From contig CAZXSM010000055.1 in NCBI GenBank assembly GCA_964643255.1, positions 1 to 14,491 on the forward strand: a stretch of 14,491 nucleotides of DNA, written 5' to 3'. Source of the DNA: JAAYRG01 sp964643255 (GTDB lineage: Bacteria > Bacillota > Clostridia > Lachnospirales > Lachnospiraceae). Made by a program: the position numbers and the translations under genes. The notes under the pieces were generated by a model that ran no database searches, was not told the DNA's origin, and saw only the letters and a list, made by a program, of their open reading frames with translations. Shown piece after piece: positions 1 to 6,668 of the stretch; the first letter of the stretch is position 1; the number at the start of each line of letters is the position of its first letter.

Positions 1-40
1 AAAAAAGCTCTTGTCTCAGTATCTCTACTGGGACAAAAGC
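1..40 (-). terminator. T-box regulatory terminator
   Basis: On the minus strand a 15-bp stem joins 40-26 (GCTTTTGTCCCAGTA) to 21-7 (TACTGAGACAAGAGC) around a GAGA loop at 25-22. It has one C-A mismatch and one U-G wobble. Six T residues follow at 6-1. It lies just after the T-box core, where the leader's intrinsic terminator belongs, and is expected to be mutually exclusive with the tRNA-stabilised antiterminator. Confidence 0.9.
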
Positions 41-283
41 ATATTATACTCTTGCGGTACCACCCGGTTTGGTGCAAAGCACCCACTCTTTCATATACTA
101 ACATATATGCTCCCTTGATAACGGATGGAGATTCCGTTAGGTATTACTCGGCATTCTTACATGCCTTTCTCCCTACCCTCGTAAGCCCATTCAACTTTGC
201 TAATATTTGTTACATCTCACCAATCTGTAACTCTCTGTAAAATTAAGGCAAAATCTACTCTTCTTACTCAATGGTTTATGATT
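1..283 (-). promoter_or_regulatory. T-box riboswitch leader, probable Trp (UGG) specifier
   Basis: This is a tRNA-sensing leader RNA that controls a gene beyond the left edge. Reading the minus strand, the Stem I base pairs GTAAG (267-263) with CTTAC (185-181). An AGTA motif follows at 259-256, then an AGAGAG loop at 236-231 and a GGTGAGA element near 222. GAA at 192-190 directly precedes UGG at 189-187, the likely specifier codon. A 7-bp stem (TAACGGA/TCCGTTA) ends in the CCGTTATC sequence typical of Stem III. The T-box core GGGTGGTACCGC is at 65-54, and a terminator closes the leader. Uncharged tRNA pairing at the specifier and at UGGU (62-59) should favour readthrough. A UGG specifier suggests trpS, trp biosynthesis or a tryptophan transporter downstream. 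One doubt is that bacterial tRNA-Trp usually has G73, which would only wobble with the U of UGGU. A T-box is near certain; the amino acid is less so. Confidence 0.92.
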
Positions 284-289
284 TGTTCT

Positions 290-319
290 ATTATACGCAT
301 AAGATGATAAAAATGTCAA
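290..319 (-). promoter_or_regulatory. Sigma-A type promoter of the T-box leader
   Basis: Perfect consensus hexamers are visible on the minus strand: TTGACA at 319-314 and TATAAT at 295-290, separated by 18 bp. Transcription should start near 283, about 16 bases before the 5' strand of T-box Stem I. It begins 18 bases after the stop of the ydbT-like gene, with no obvious terminator between, so some readthrough from ydbST into the leader is possible. Confidence 0.9.
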
Positions 320-337
320 GAAAAATATAAAACATTT

Positions 338-1912
338 TTAATCCCTTGCAATATAATCTCTATTAATTATAAAATTCTGAACAATATTGATATCTTTAAG
401 GTCTACATATCTTAATCTAACAGGAAGTGGTATCATTCCAAACTTAATAAAAAACTCAAAATTACCTATGTTTTTCCTTAGCAATAATATAGATGAATGC
501 TTGGTAAAAGACTGGATTTTTGACCTATCTACATATGTTTGAACCTTAGAAATACCTACAAAGTTTTGGATAACTAACAAGTTCTTGTCCAAAATAGCAT
601 ATCCTTGATAACGATAATCAAACCAATTAAACAAGATAAAAACTGATCCTATTAGTAAAATAATAATTCCAAGCCAAGTATATAAAAAGAAAGCTACAAT
701 AATCATTGGAAGGAAAATAAGAATTATCCATCGCCAAAAATAAAACAGTTTTCCTCTCCCTACATAATTAATTTCAGGATCTTCAATAGTATAGTCAGGG
801 AAAATTTCTTGAAAAGCTTGATACATCTTATCTGTTTTAATTAATGGTAAAAGGAAAAGCTTTTTCTCAATACTATTTTCTCCAGCCTTTTCTTGTCCGC
901 CAACTATTATAATTTCCACTGAAGACATCTTAAACAGCCTTCTTATAGACTGCTGATATACTTTTATTCCTTGGATCTTACTAATGGGAAATTTTTGAGT
1001 TTTTCTTTCAAAAACCCCATATTCAATTGTTATTGTTTTCTTACTACAAGTAACTGTAAATTCAAAATAATATAAAAAGTTTTTAATAAGGGAAAAAATT
1101 ATCAAAAACCCTATACTTGTAATAATCAAGATAGAGACTACAAGCCAAATTGATTGTGCAAGAAAGTTATCTATACTATCAAAAAAGTCTTTAGGTATCC
1201 TATCTATTATAAAAGAATACTCTGTAAACAAGGTTTGTATAAAAACAACTACAGTAAGAAGAACAAGTATTATATTTAAATCTGTTAATGCAAATAAAAA
1301 TATATCTGTATTAGACATCTTGTAAGTATAAATGACTTCTTCATCTTCTATCTTATCTTTGTTATCAAGATTAACAAAAGAATCACTAAAACTGAAATCA
1401 CTATCATTGGTATCACTATAACTATCTTGTATATTACCCTTGTCTAAGGGCTTGCTTTTATCAGATTGAGAGCCATTAAGACGTTTATGCCTATATTCTT
1501 CAATCAAGTCTATTAAGGACTCATCTACAGCTAATAAAGACGCTTCAGCCTCATTATCTGATGTGCTACCTGTCTCTATTAAAATCTGAACTACATTAAA
1601 AGGTTTGTAGAAAAACCATTGTCTTTGTTTTATTGTCTGAATTCGTTCATAAGGAATTTCTGTCTCCCTTTTAACAAATAAACCTTTGTACATAACTATT
1701 TTATTCTCATTAATTATATATGTATGAGTATAATGCTTGAATAAAGAAACAATCAAGCTAACAATGATAACACCTAGGATAATGAGTAAAGGTATCAATG
1801 GGTTTGAATCAAGGTTAAACAAAGCAAGAACTACTATAAAGATTAATCCATAAAATGTTTTGATAAAATAAGATATTAAGGCAATAGGATGAAATCTTTT
1901 TCTATCAGACAT
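338..1912 (-). CDS. ydbT: YdbT-like membrane protein with three bPH2 domains
   Basis: This is a 524-residue bacterial pleckstrin-homology (bPH2, formerly DUF304) membrane protein, close in length and layout to Bacillus subtilis YdbT. Hydrophobic pairs lie near residues 10-57, 203-275 and 392-430, each followed by a bPH2 unit (about 63-140, 281-370 and 436-510). The repeated core is visible as PYERIQTIKQ, PISKIQGIKV and VDRSKIQSFT. A polar linker rich in Asp, Ser and Lys (about 146-192) separates the first unit from the second membrane block. The ATG overlaps the end of the ydbS-like gene by 8 bp and has GGAGG upstream, so the two are probably translationally coupled. In B. subtilis ydbST belongs to the sigma-W envelope-stress regulon and has been linked to resistance to antimicrobials made by other bacilli. 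That role is carried over by homology only. The molecular function is unknown. Confidence 0.88.
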   Translation of the reverse strand: MSDRKRFHPIALISYFIKTFYGLIFIVVLALFNLDSNPLIPLLIILGVIIVSLIVSLFKHYTHTYIINENKIVMYKGLFVKRETEIPYERIQTIKQRQWFFYKPFNVVQILIETGSTSDNEAEASLLAVDESLIDLIEEYRHKRLNGSQSDKSKPLDKGNIQDSYSDTNDSDFSFSDSFVNLDNKDKIEDEEVIYTYKMSNTDIFLFALTDLNIILVLLTVVVFIQTLFTEYSFIIDRIPKDFFDSIDNFLAQSIWLVVSILIITSIGFLIIFSLIKNFLYYFEFTVTCSKKTITIEYGVFERKTQKFPISKIQGIKVYQQSIRRLFKMSSVEIIIVGGQEKAGENSIEKKLFLLPLIKTDKMYQAFQEIFPDYTIEDPEINYVGRGKLFYFWRWIILIFLPMIIVAFFLYTWLGIIILLIGSVFILFNWFDYRYQGYAILDKNLLVIQNFVGISKVQTYVDRSKIQSFTKHSSILLLRKNIGNFEFFIKFGMIPLPVRLRYVDLKDINIVQNFIINRDYIARD

Positions 1913-2396
1913 CAGTATTTGCCTCCTTCATCTTTTCGATTATTTGCTCACGTAAATTCAAAGTATCTTCTACAGAAAGTCCTGCAATACGATGAGTTGT
2001 TGCAGCTGTATGTATCATCAACTCCATTAAATTTGCTTTACGAAGAAAAGGCCCTTGTTCAGTTTCAATATGTTGAATCCTATTAATAGGTACATATGTA
2101 ATTTTTCTAAAAAAAAAGCCTGACTGGTATATAATATCATCATCTGTTATTTCATAACGAAAATAATTATATCTAAAAGGAATTAATAGATTAGATATTA
2201 TAAATACTAATATAGTTACTAAAAAATACATTATTGCAAAAAACACTATTATTCCTTCAAAGTTACCGAAATAATAAATTAAACCACTGATTATAATGCC
2301 TACAGAAAGTAAAATAAATAAAGTTAAAAAGCTTGTGTTTCTCCATACTTTTTTAATAGATGGAGGTAAGTTGTTTTTTAATAATGGGTAATCCAT
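1905..2396 (-). CDS. ydbS: YdbS-like membrane protein with one bPH2 domain
   Basis: This is a 163-residue partner of the ydbT-like gene; B. subtilis YdbS is of similar size. Two membrane segments (about residues 22-43 and 48-72) precede a single bPH2 domain (about 75-150). The domain carries the family hallmark: VPINRIQHIETEQGPFLRK, followed by a TAATTHRIAGL stretch. An upstream in-frame ATG at 2432 would add 12 residues, but I chose the ATG at 2396 because an AGGAAAGGA ribosome binding site sits about 7 bases before it. The extra codons run through that site. It ends inside the first codons of the next gene (8-bp overlap), which is the usual ydbS-ydbT order. YdbS and YdbT probably form a membrane complex. 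Function is inferred from the family only. Confidence 0.88.
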   Translation of the reverse strand: MDYPLLKNNLPPSIKKVWRNTSFLTLFILLSVGIIISGLIYYFGNFEGIIVFFAIMYFLVTILVFIISNLLIPFRYNYFRYEITDDDIIYQSGFFFRKITYVPINRIQHIETEQGPFLRKANLMELMIHTAATTHRIAGLSVEDTLNLREQIIEKMKEANTDV

Positions 2397-2437
2397 AGTG
2401 GTATCCTTTCCTAAGCAAATTATATTAAGCAATATCG

Positions 2438-2466
2438 ATTATAATATATTAGTTATAAATTTCATA
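2438..2466 (-). promoter_or_regulatory. Possible weak promoter of the ydbST-like unit
   Basis: A perfect TATAAT lies at 2443-2438 on the minus strand, about 41 bases before the chosen start codon. The sequence 17 bases upstream (TATGAA, 2466-2461) is a poor -35 match, and the region is so AT-rich that a chance -10 is easy to find. I see no convincing sigma-W motif (TGAAAC with CGTA). A promoter is expected here because the preceding operon ends at the terminator at 2569-2606. Confidence 0.3.
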
Positions 2467-2568
2467 TTTAATTTACCATTTTGAGCCATATATTACAACT
2501 TAAATATTAATAAACATTTAAAAAATATGATATTATCATTTTTTTACAAGTCTACAGGTGTAGTAAGC

Positions 2569-2606
2569 AAAAAGAGACTTGAAATAAATCTTCCAAGCCT
2601 CTTTTT
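2569..2606 (-). terminator. Intrinsic terminator closing the sugar/chemoreceptor operon
   Basis: A 13-bp stem pairs 2606-2594 (AAAAAGAGGCTTG) with 2581-2569 (CAAGTCTCTTTTT) around a 12-base loop, with one G-U wobble. The 3' arm ends in a T run. It lies 33 bases after the chemoreceptor stop codon and is the first strong terminator seen after the phosphorylase genes, so it marks the probable 3' end of the operon. The A-rich and T-rich flanks could let it work in both directions. Confidence 0.85.
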
Positions 2607-2639
2607 ATGTAAGACAATGTGTAAATTACTAATAAATAT

Positions 2640-4763
2640 TTATTTAATTTTAAACTGTTTAATTGTTTCTTCAAGTTTTAAAGTATCTTCTTTTAATTCT
2701 TTGATGTTTTCATTTAATAGCTGAACAGCTTCTAGTTGTTGTTCGGCAGTAGCTTCTACTTCTTCAGATGCTGCAGAGTTTTCTTCTGATACTGCGGAAA
2801 TGCTTTCAATAGCAACAAGTGTACTTTCATTTGATTTAGATATATCTAAAATACCACCGGCTATGTTTTGAAGTCTTTCTGCTAAATCATCAACATGAGT
2901 ATTCATGTTTTGGAACAAGTCAACAACATTTTCTAAGTTAACTTCTGTTTGTCTTGTAATGGCTTCTGCTTCTTTTACAGTATCGACTGTTTCACTTGTT
3001 TTCCTCAAAATGTTTTTAATGATTGTTTCTATTTCTTTAGCTGAAGAAAGAGATTTTTCTGCTAATTTTCTTATTTCTACTGCTACTACAGCAAATCCTT
3101 GACCATACTCTCCTGCTCTAGCTGCTTCTATAGATGCATTTAGTGATAGTAAGTTTGTTTGTTCAGCAATCTCATTTATAACATTTGTAATTTGTTCTAT
3201 AGATTTTGATTCTAACTCTAGTTCCTCAATATCCTTTATAGTTTCATTTGTAATATCTATACTTGATTTGGTAGAAGTATTAAGCTCATTTACTTTACTT
3301 ATACCATCCCTTACAATTTCTTTAGTATCATCTGCAATTTCTTCTATAGCAATTGAATTTTCTTTTACAAGATTTATTCTTTGGTTTAATTCATCACTTT
3401 GTTTTAAACAATCTTCTGAGTCATGTGCCTGTTGCGTAATACCAAGCTGGACTTCACCTATTGAAGTGGCAATGTCTTTTGATGCAGATAGTAATAAAAC
3501 AGAGTTTTCTGTAACATTATCTGTTGATATTACAACTGTATCACTCATCTCTAATGAACTTTGAATTAGAGTCTTCATATTGTCTATCATGTTGTTTATT
3601 GAGTTTGCTAATATCTTAAACTCATCATTACTTTTAACTTGTGCTGTAACTGTTAGATCTCCATCTGCAGCTTTTCCTAATGTATCATTAACACCTTTTA
3701 GAGTCTTACTAATATTAGATGAAACATATACTCCAATTAGTATAGCAACTATTGCTGATATAAGTGTTAATAGTATTGATAGAATCTTAATTGAGCTTGC
3801 TTGACCAATAAAATAAGTTTCAGGCACAGCTATACTTAGCATAGAACCTGTATCTCCAATTTTAGAATATATATATAGATAATCATGACCATCAATTTTA
3901 ACATTACTGCTGTTATATATGTCTTCACTTTCAAAAGCATTTTGATAAAATGACTGATCAGTAAAAATTGGATCTTCTGTATTTGATGGTGAAATTTCTC
4001 TACCATCTGGTGAAATAAAGGCAATCAAACTATCTTCTGGTAAATCTAATGTAGCCATAGCATCAAGTATAACATCTTGTTTAATATCAACAATTACATA
4101 TCCTATAGGCTCATAATTTACACTGAGTAAAGGTCTTACAGCTGTTATAGCATAATTGTTAGGATCATTTTTCATTAGTTCATCAAGAGTGCTATGAGCT
4201 CCAAACCAAGATGTTACATAACGTTCTCTAGAATCCACAAGTTCTATTTCTTCTGTTTCTTTAATTTCATCATAAAGTACAATGTTAGAAGGTACAACAG
4301 TTGATATATCACCTGATCCTGTAACTGTTCTCCCTCTATTTGTTATAAGGGTAATATTATCTATATAACGACCAACGGTTAATTCCGTTATTGTATTAGT
4401 TACATATCTTCTATATTCATCTTCCTGGAAAGAATCCAAACTATCAAAAGATGTGTAATAAGTTTTTATAGTATTATCATTTACAATTTGTGTTGCTTCA
4501 TCTGCTACGTTCTCCAAAATTACATTATAATAATCACTTGTTGAATTTATAGCAGATACTGTAGAGTCTGTATAATTAGCAATTATTGTTTTTGAAGCAT
4601 TAAGATAAGCAGATACTCCCAATATAACTAGAAAAAGTACAGGGATTAGAAAACAAATAATTAGTTTCCCGGCAATTGTATTAATGAATTTATTTGGTTT
4701 GATCTTTTTAAAGTCAATATTTTTTAGCTTTTCCGATATTTTTTTCATAATTATATGTTTCAT
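2640..4763 (-). CDS. Methyl-accepting chemotaxis protein, Cache-type sensor, HAMP and signalling domain
   Basis: This is a 707-residue membrane chemoreceptor with a cytoplasmic N-terminus rich in Lys. TM1 is at about 32-52, an extracellular sensor of about 270 residues follows (53-322, dCache-like in size and position), then TM2 at about 323-348 and HAMP at about 349-401. The remainder is a long methylation/signalling coiled coil. Its hairpin tip is unmistakable at about 531-571 (EIAEQTNLLSLNASIEAARA followed by GEYGQGFAVVAVEIRKLAEKS), the contact surface for CheA/CheW. I see no C-terminal CheR-binding pentapeptide. It begins 19 bp after the last permease gene and is probably co-transcribed with it, suggesting it reports on the imported sugar or on its loaded binding protein. 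The start is uncertain: GGAGG abuts the first ATG (4763), while the second ATG (4748) is 15 bases away. Ligand unknown. Confidence 0.93.
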   Translation of the reverse strand: MKHIIMKKISEKLKNIDFKKIKPNKFINTIAGKLIICFLIPVLFLVILGVSAYLNASKTIIANYTDSTVSAINSTSDYYNVILENVADEATQIVNDNTIKTYYTSFDSLDSFQEDEYRRYVTNTITELTVGRYIDNITLITNRGRTVTGSGDISTVVPSNIVLYDEIKETEEIELVDSRERYVTSWFGAHSTLDELMKNDPNNYAITAVRPLLSVNYEPIGYVIVDIKQDVILDAMATLDLPEDSLIAFISPDGREISPSNTEDPIFTDQSFYQNAFESEDIYNSSNVKIDGHDYLYIYSKIGDTGSMLSIAVPETYFIGQASSIKILSILLTLISAIVAILIGVYVSSNISKTLKGVNDTLGKAADGDLTVTAQVKSNDEFKILANSINNMIDNMKTLIQSSLEMSDTVVISTDNVTENSVLLLSASKDIATSIGEVQLGITQQAHDSEDCLKQSDELNQRINLVKENSIAIEEIADDTKEIVRDGISKVNELNTSTKSSIDITNETIKDIEELELESKSIEQITNVINEIAEQTNLLSLNASIEAARAGEYGQGFAVVAVEIRKLAEKSLSSAKEIETIIKNILRKTSETVDTVKEAEAITRQTEVNLENVVDLFQNMNTHVDDLAERLQNIAGGILDISKSNESTLVAIESISAVSEENSAASEEVEATAEQQLEAVQLLNENIKELKEDTLKLEETIKQFKIK

Positions 4764-4782
4764 CCTCCGTGTACATTTTGTA

Positions 4783-5631
4783 TTATTCTTTTACAGATCC
4801 AGCTGTAATACTACTAATAATGTATTTTGAGAAGAAAGAAAACATTATTAATATAGGTATACATGAAATAGCTACACTTAAATATATTGCACCTTGATTA
4901 CTTGCAATATCAGTTGATGAATTTAAGGAAGCCATCATAACTGGAAGGGTAAATTTCTTAGGTGTATTAAGTATAATCAATGGAGTTAAATAATTGTTCC
5001 AATTACCTATAAAAGCACCTATTGAAATTGTAGCAATACCTGGTTTCATAATTGGTAGAGCTATTCTATGGAAGATTCTTATTTCAGATGCTCCATCGAT
5101 TCTTGCTGCCTCCAATAAGGAACGAGATAAAACCGATACAGTATATTGTCTTAAAAAGAAAACTGTTCCAGCACTAGCAATAGCAGGTAAGATTAATGGC
5201 CAATAAGTATCTACCATTTTAAGTCTACTTACTAAGTTGTAGAATCCAATTAAGCCCAATTGTCCTGGTATCATCATAGAAATAACAATTATACCAAATA
5301 GTAATTTTTTTCCTTTAAAATTATACACAGAAAGTGCATATGCTGTTAGGGCTGAAAAATATGCAGTAAAGAATGTTGCTGGAATTGCAACTATAACACT
5401 GTTTAACATACCTTTAAATAAGTTAAAATAATCAAATACAGTTTCCCAGTTTTCTAATAAAGAAGCCCCAGGTATTAAGGAAACAGTAGTCATGATTTCT
5501 CTACCACTTCTCGTTGAGTTTACAATCATAAGCAAGAAAGGTAGTAAACAAGTAACTGCTAGAAGAACAATCAATAAATATAATAAGGATTTTTTAACAT
5601 TATAACCAAGTTTTCTATCCATTTTATTCAT
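4783..5631 (-). CDS. ABC sugar transporter permease, MalG/CUT1 family
   Basis: This is a 282-residue inner-membrane permease, the second of a heterodimeric pair for oligosaccharide import. Six hydrophobic segments are visible (about residues 14-37, 75-100, 109-132, 142-160, 196-220 and 249-272). The EAA loop that docks the ATPase is clear at about 174-198 (EAARIDGASEIRIFHRIALP plus IMKPG). The length and short N-terminus are typical of the MalG type. Its ATG lies inside the end of the preceding permease gene (8-bp overlap), a sign of translational coupling and 1:1 assembly. A GGGGG motif lies 3 bases upstream of this ATG. A second ATG three codons in is also possible. No ATP-binding protein gene is adjacent, so a shared MsmK/MalK-type ATPase elsewhere is presumed. 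The substrate is inferred from the phosphorylase neighbours. Confidence 0.93.
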   Translation of the reverse strand: MNKMDRKLGYNVKKSLLYLLIVLLAVTCLLPFLLMIVNSTRSGREIMTTVSLIPGASLLENWETVFDYFNLFKGMLNSVIVAIPATFFTAYFSALTAYALSVYNFKGKKLLFGIIVISMMIPGQLGLIGFYNLVSRLKMVDTYWPLILPAIASAGTVFFLRQYTVSVLSRSLLEAARIDGASEIRIFHRIALPIMKPGIATISIGAFIGNWNNYLTPLIILNTPKKFTLPVMMASLNSSTDIASNQGAIYLSVAISCIPILIMFSFFSKYIISSITAGSVKE

Positions 5632-6541
5632 CTTCCCCCTTTCTAGCTGATCTAAATTGTATAGCGGATAATACTAGTATTAATAAGAATATCAAATATG
5701 ATGCTGCTGAAGCATATCCTACTTGGAAGGCCTCGAAACCAAATTTGTAAACATACATCATGCCTGTTTGTAATATACCACCAGGACTACCATTAGTACC
5801 ATCTGAAATCAAGAATGGAATATCAAACATTTGGATACCACCAATTAAGGATGTAATTGTAACATATAGCATAATTGGTTTTAAAAGAGGCATAGTAATT
5901 CTTGTAAATAGTTGCCATCTACCAGCTCCATCGATTCTTGCAGCTTCATAATAGTCTGTTGAGATCCCTTGTACACCAGCCATTAAAATGATAAATGAAT
6001 TACCAAACCACATCCATGCATTTATCATAGCAACTACATAGGGTGCTGTTCCAGGTGACCCTAACCAATCTATTGGTTGATTTGTTATTCCCATTTCCAT
6101 AAGTATTTGATTAAAAGAACCAAATCTCCAGTCTAGTAATGTTTTAAAAAGAAATGCTACAGAAGTTGCGGCTATTAAGTTTGGTAAATAATATATTGCT
6201 CTAAAAATACCTAAACCTTTAACTTTGTACTTCATATCACTAAAAATAACTGTTAATAGTAATGCTATTCCTAATTGAACTATAATATTAGGAATCCATA
6301 TTCTAAATGTGTTAACTAAAGAACGCCAGAAAAACTTATCTTGTAGTGCTCTTTTGTAGTTAGCCAATGCTATAAATGTTTCTTCACCATAACCCTTATA
6401 ATTTGTAAAACTTAACTGTAATGTTCGAAGAACTGGGTATACATTGAATATTAAGAATACAATTATAAAGGGCAATACAAATAGATATGCATAATTGTTA
6501 ACATTTTTCTTTTTCTTTGCTTTTGTCACATTGCCTTTCAT
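5624..6541 (-). CDS. ABC sugar transporter permease, MalF/CUT1 family
   Basis: This is a 305-residue inner-membrane permease, partner of the overlapping MalG-type gene. A Lys-rich cytoplasmic N-terminus (about 1-14) leads into six predicted membrane segments (about 18-38, 80-100, 113-133, 168-190, 222-243 and 276-296). The EAA loop is at about 199-222 (EAARIDGAGRWQLFTRITMP plus LLKP). It has the length of the short MalF types found in Gram-positive bacteria, without the large periplasmic loop of E. coli MalF. AGGGGG lies about 8 bases before the ATG, supporting this start. It follows the binding-protein gene after a 127-bp gap that holds a stable hairpin, which could lower permease expression relative to the binding protein. 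CUT1 permeases import di- and oligosaccharides. The likely cargo here is a beta-gluco-oligosaccharide, by context only. Confidence 0.93.
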   Translation of the reverse strand: MKGNVTKAKKKKNVNNYAYLFVLPFIIVFLIFNVYPVLRTLQLSFTNYKGYGEETFIALANYKRALQDKFFWRSLVNTFRIWIPNIIVQLGIALLLTVIFSDMKYKVKGLGIFRAIYYLPNLIAATSVAFLFKTLLDWRFGSFNQILMEMGITNQPIDWLGSPGTAPYVVAMINAWMWFGNSFIILMAGVQGISTDYYEAARIDGAGRWQLFTRITMPLLKPIMLYVTITSLIGGIQMFDIPFLISDGTNGSPGGILQTGMMYVYKFGFEAFQVGYASAASYLIFLLILVLSAIQFRSARKGEDE

Positions 6542-6563
6542 AATCTTGCCCCCTTTTACTTTT

Positions 6564-6599
6564 AAAAGGTGGAGCCCATTAAAGGAATCTCCACCTTTT
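6564..6599 (-). terminator. Hairpin between binding protein and permeases (attenuator or mRNA stabiliser)
   Basis: A perfect 11-bp stem pairs 6599-6589 (AAAAGGTGGAG) with 6574-6564 (CTCCACCTTTT) around a 14-base loop. The only T run is the four T residues at the end of the 3' arm, so termination is probably partial. Its place between a binding-protein gene and its permeases fits the common arrangement in which partial termination, or protection of the upstream message, gives more binding protein than permease. An imperfect AGCATT/AATGCT inverted repeat lies nearby at about 6622-6648. Confidence 0.6.
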
Positions 6600-6668
6600 T
6601 AATTATACTTTAATAATATAATTAGCATTCAAAGAATGAACTAATGCTTATATTATATATAAATTATT

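Noticed and set aside
52..240. 62-residue open frame on the plus strand
   Set aside because: It lies entirely within the T-box leader on the opposite strand, and the conserved RNA elements explain the sequence.
2397..2432. Upstream ATG extending the ydbS-like protein by 12 residues
   Set aside because: The ribosome binding site AGGAAAGGA lies inside those codons and is well spaced only for the ATG at 2396.
2418..2466. Sigma-W promoter upstream of the ydbST-like pair
   Set aside because: TGAAAT and a downstream CGAT are present, but the spacing is about 21 bases rather than about 16, and neither box matches well.
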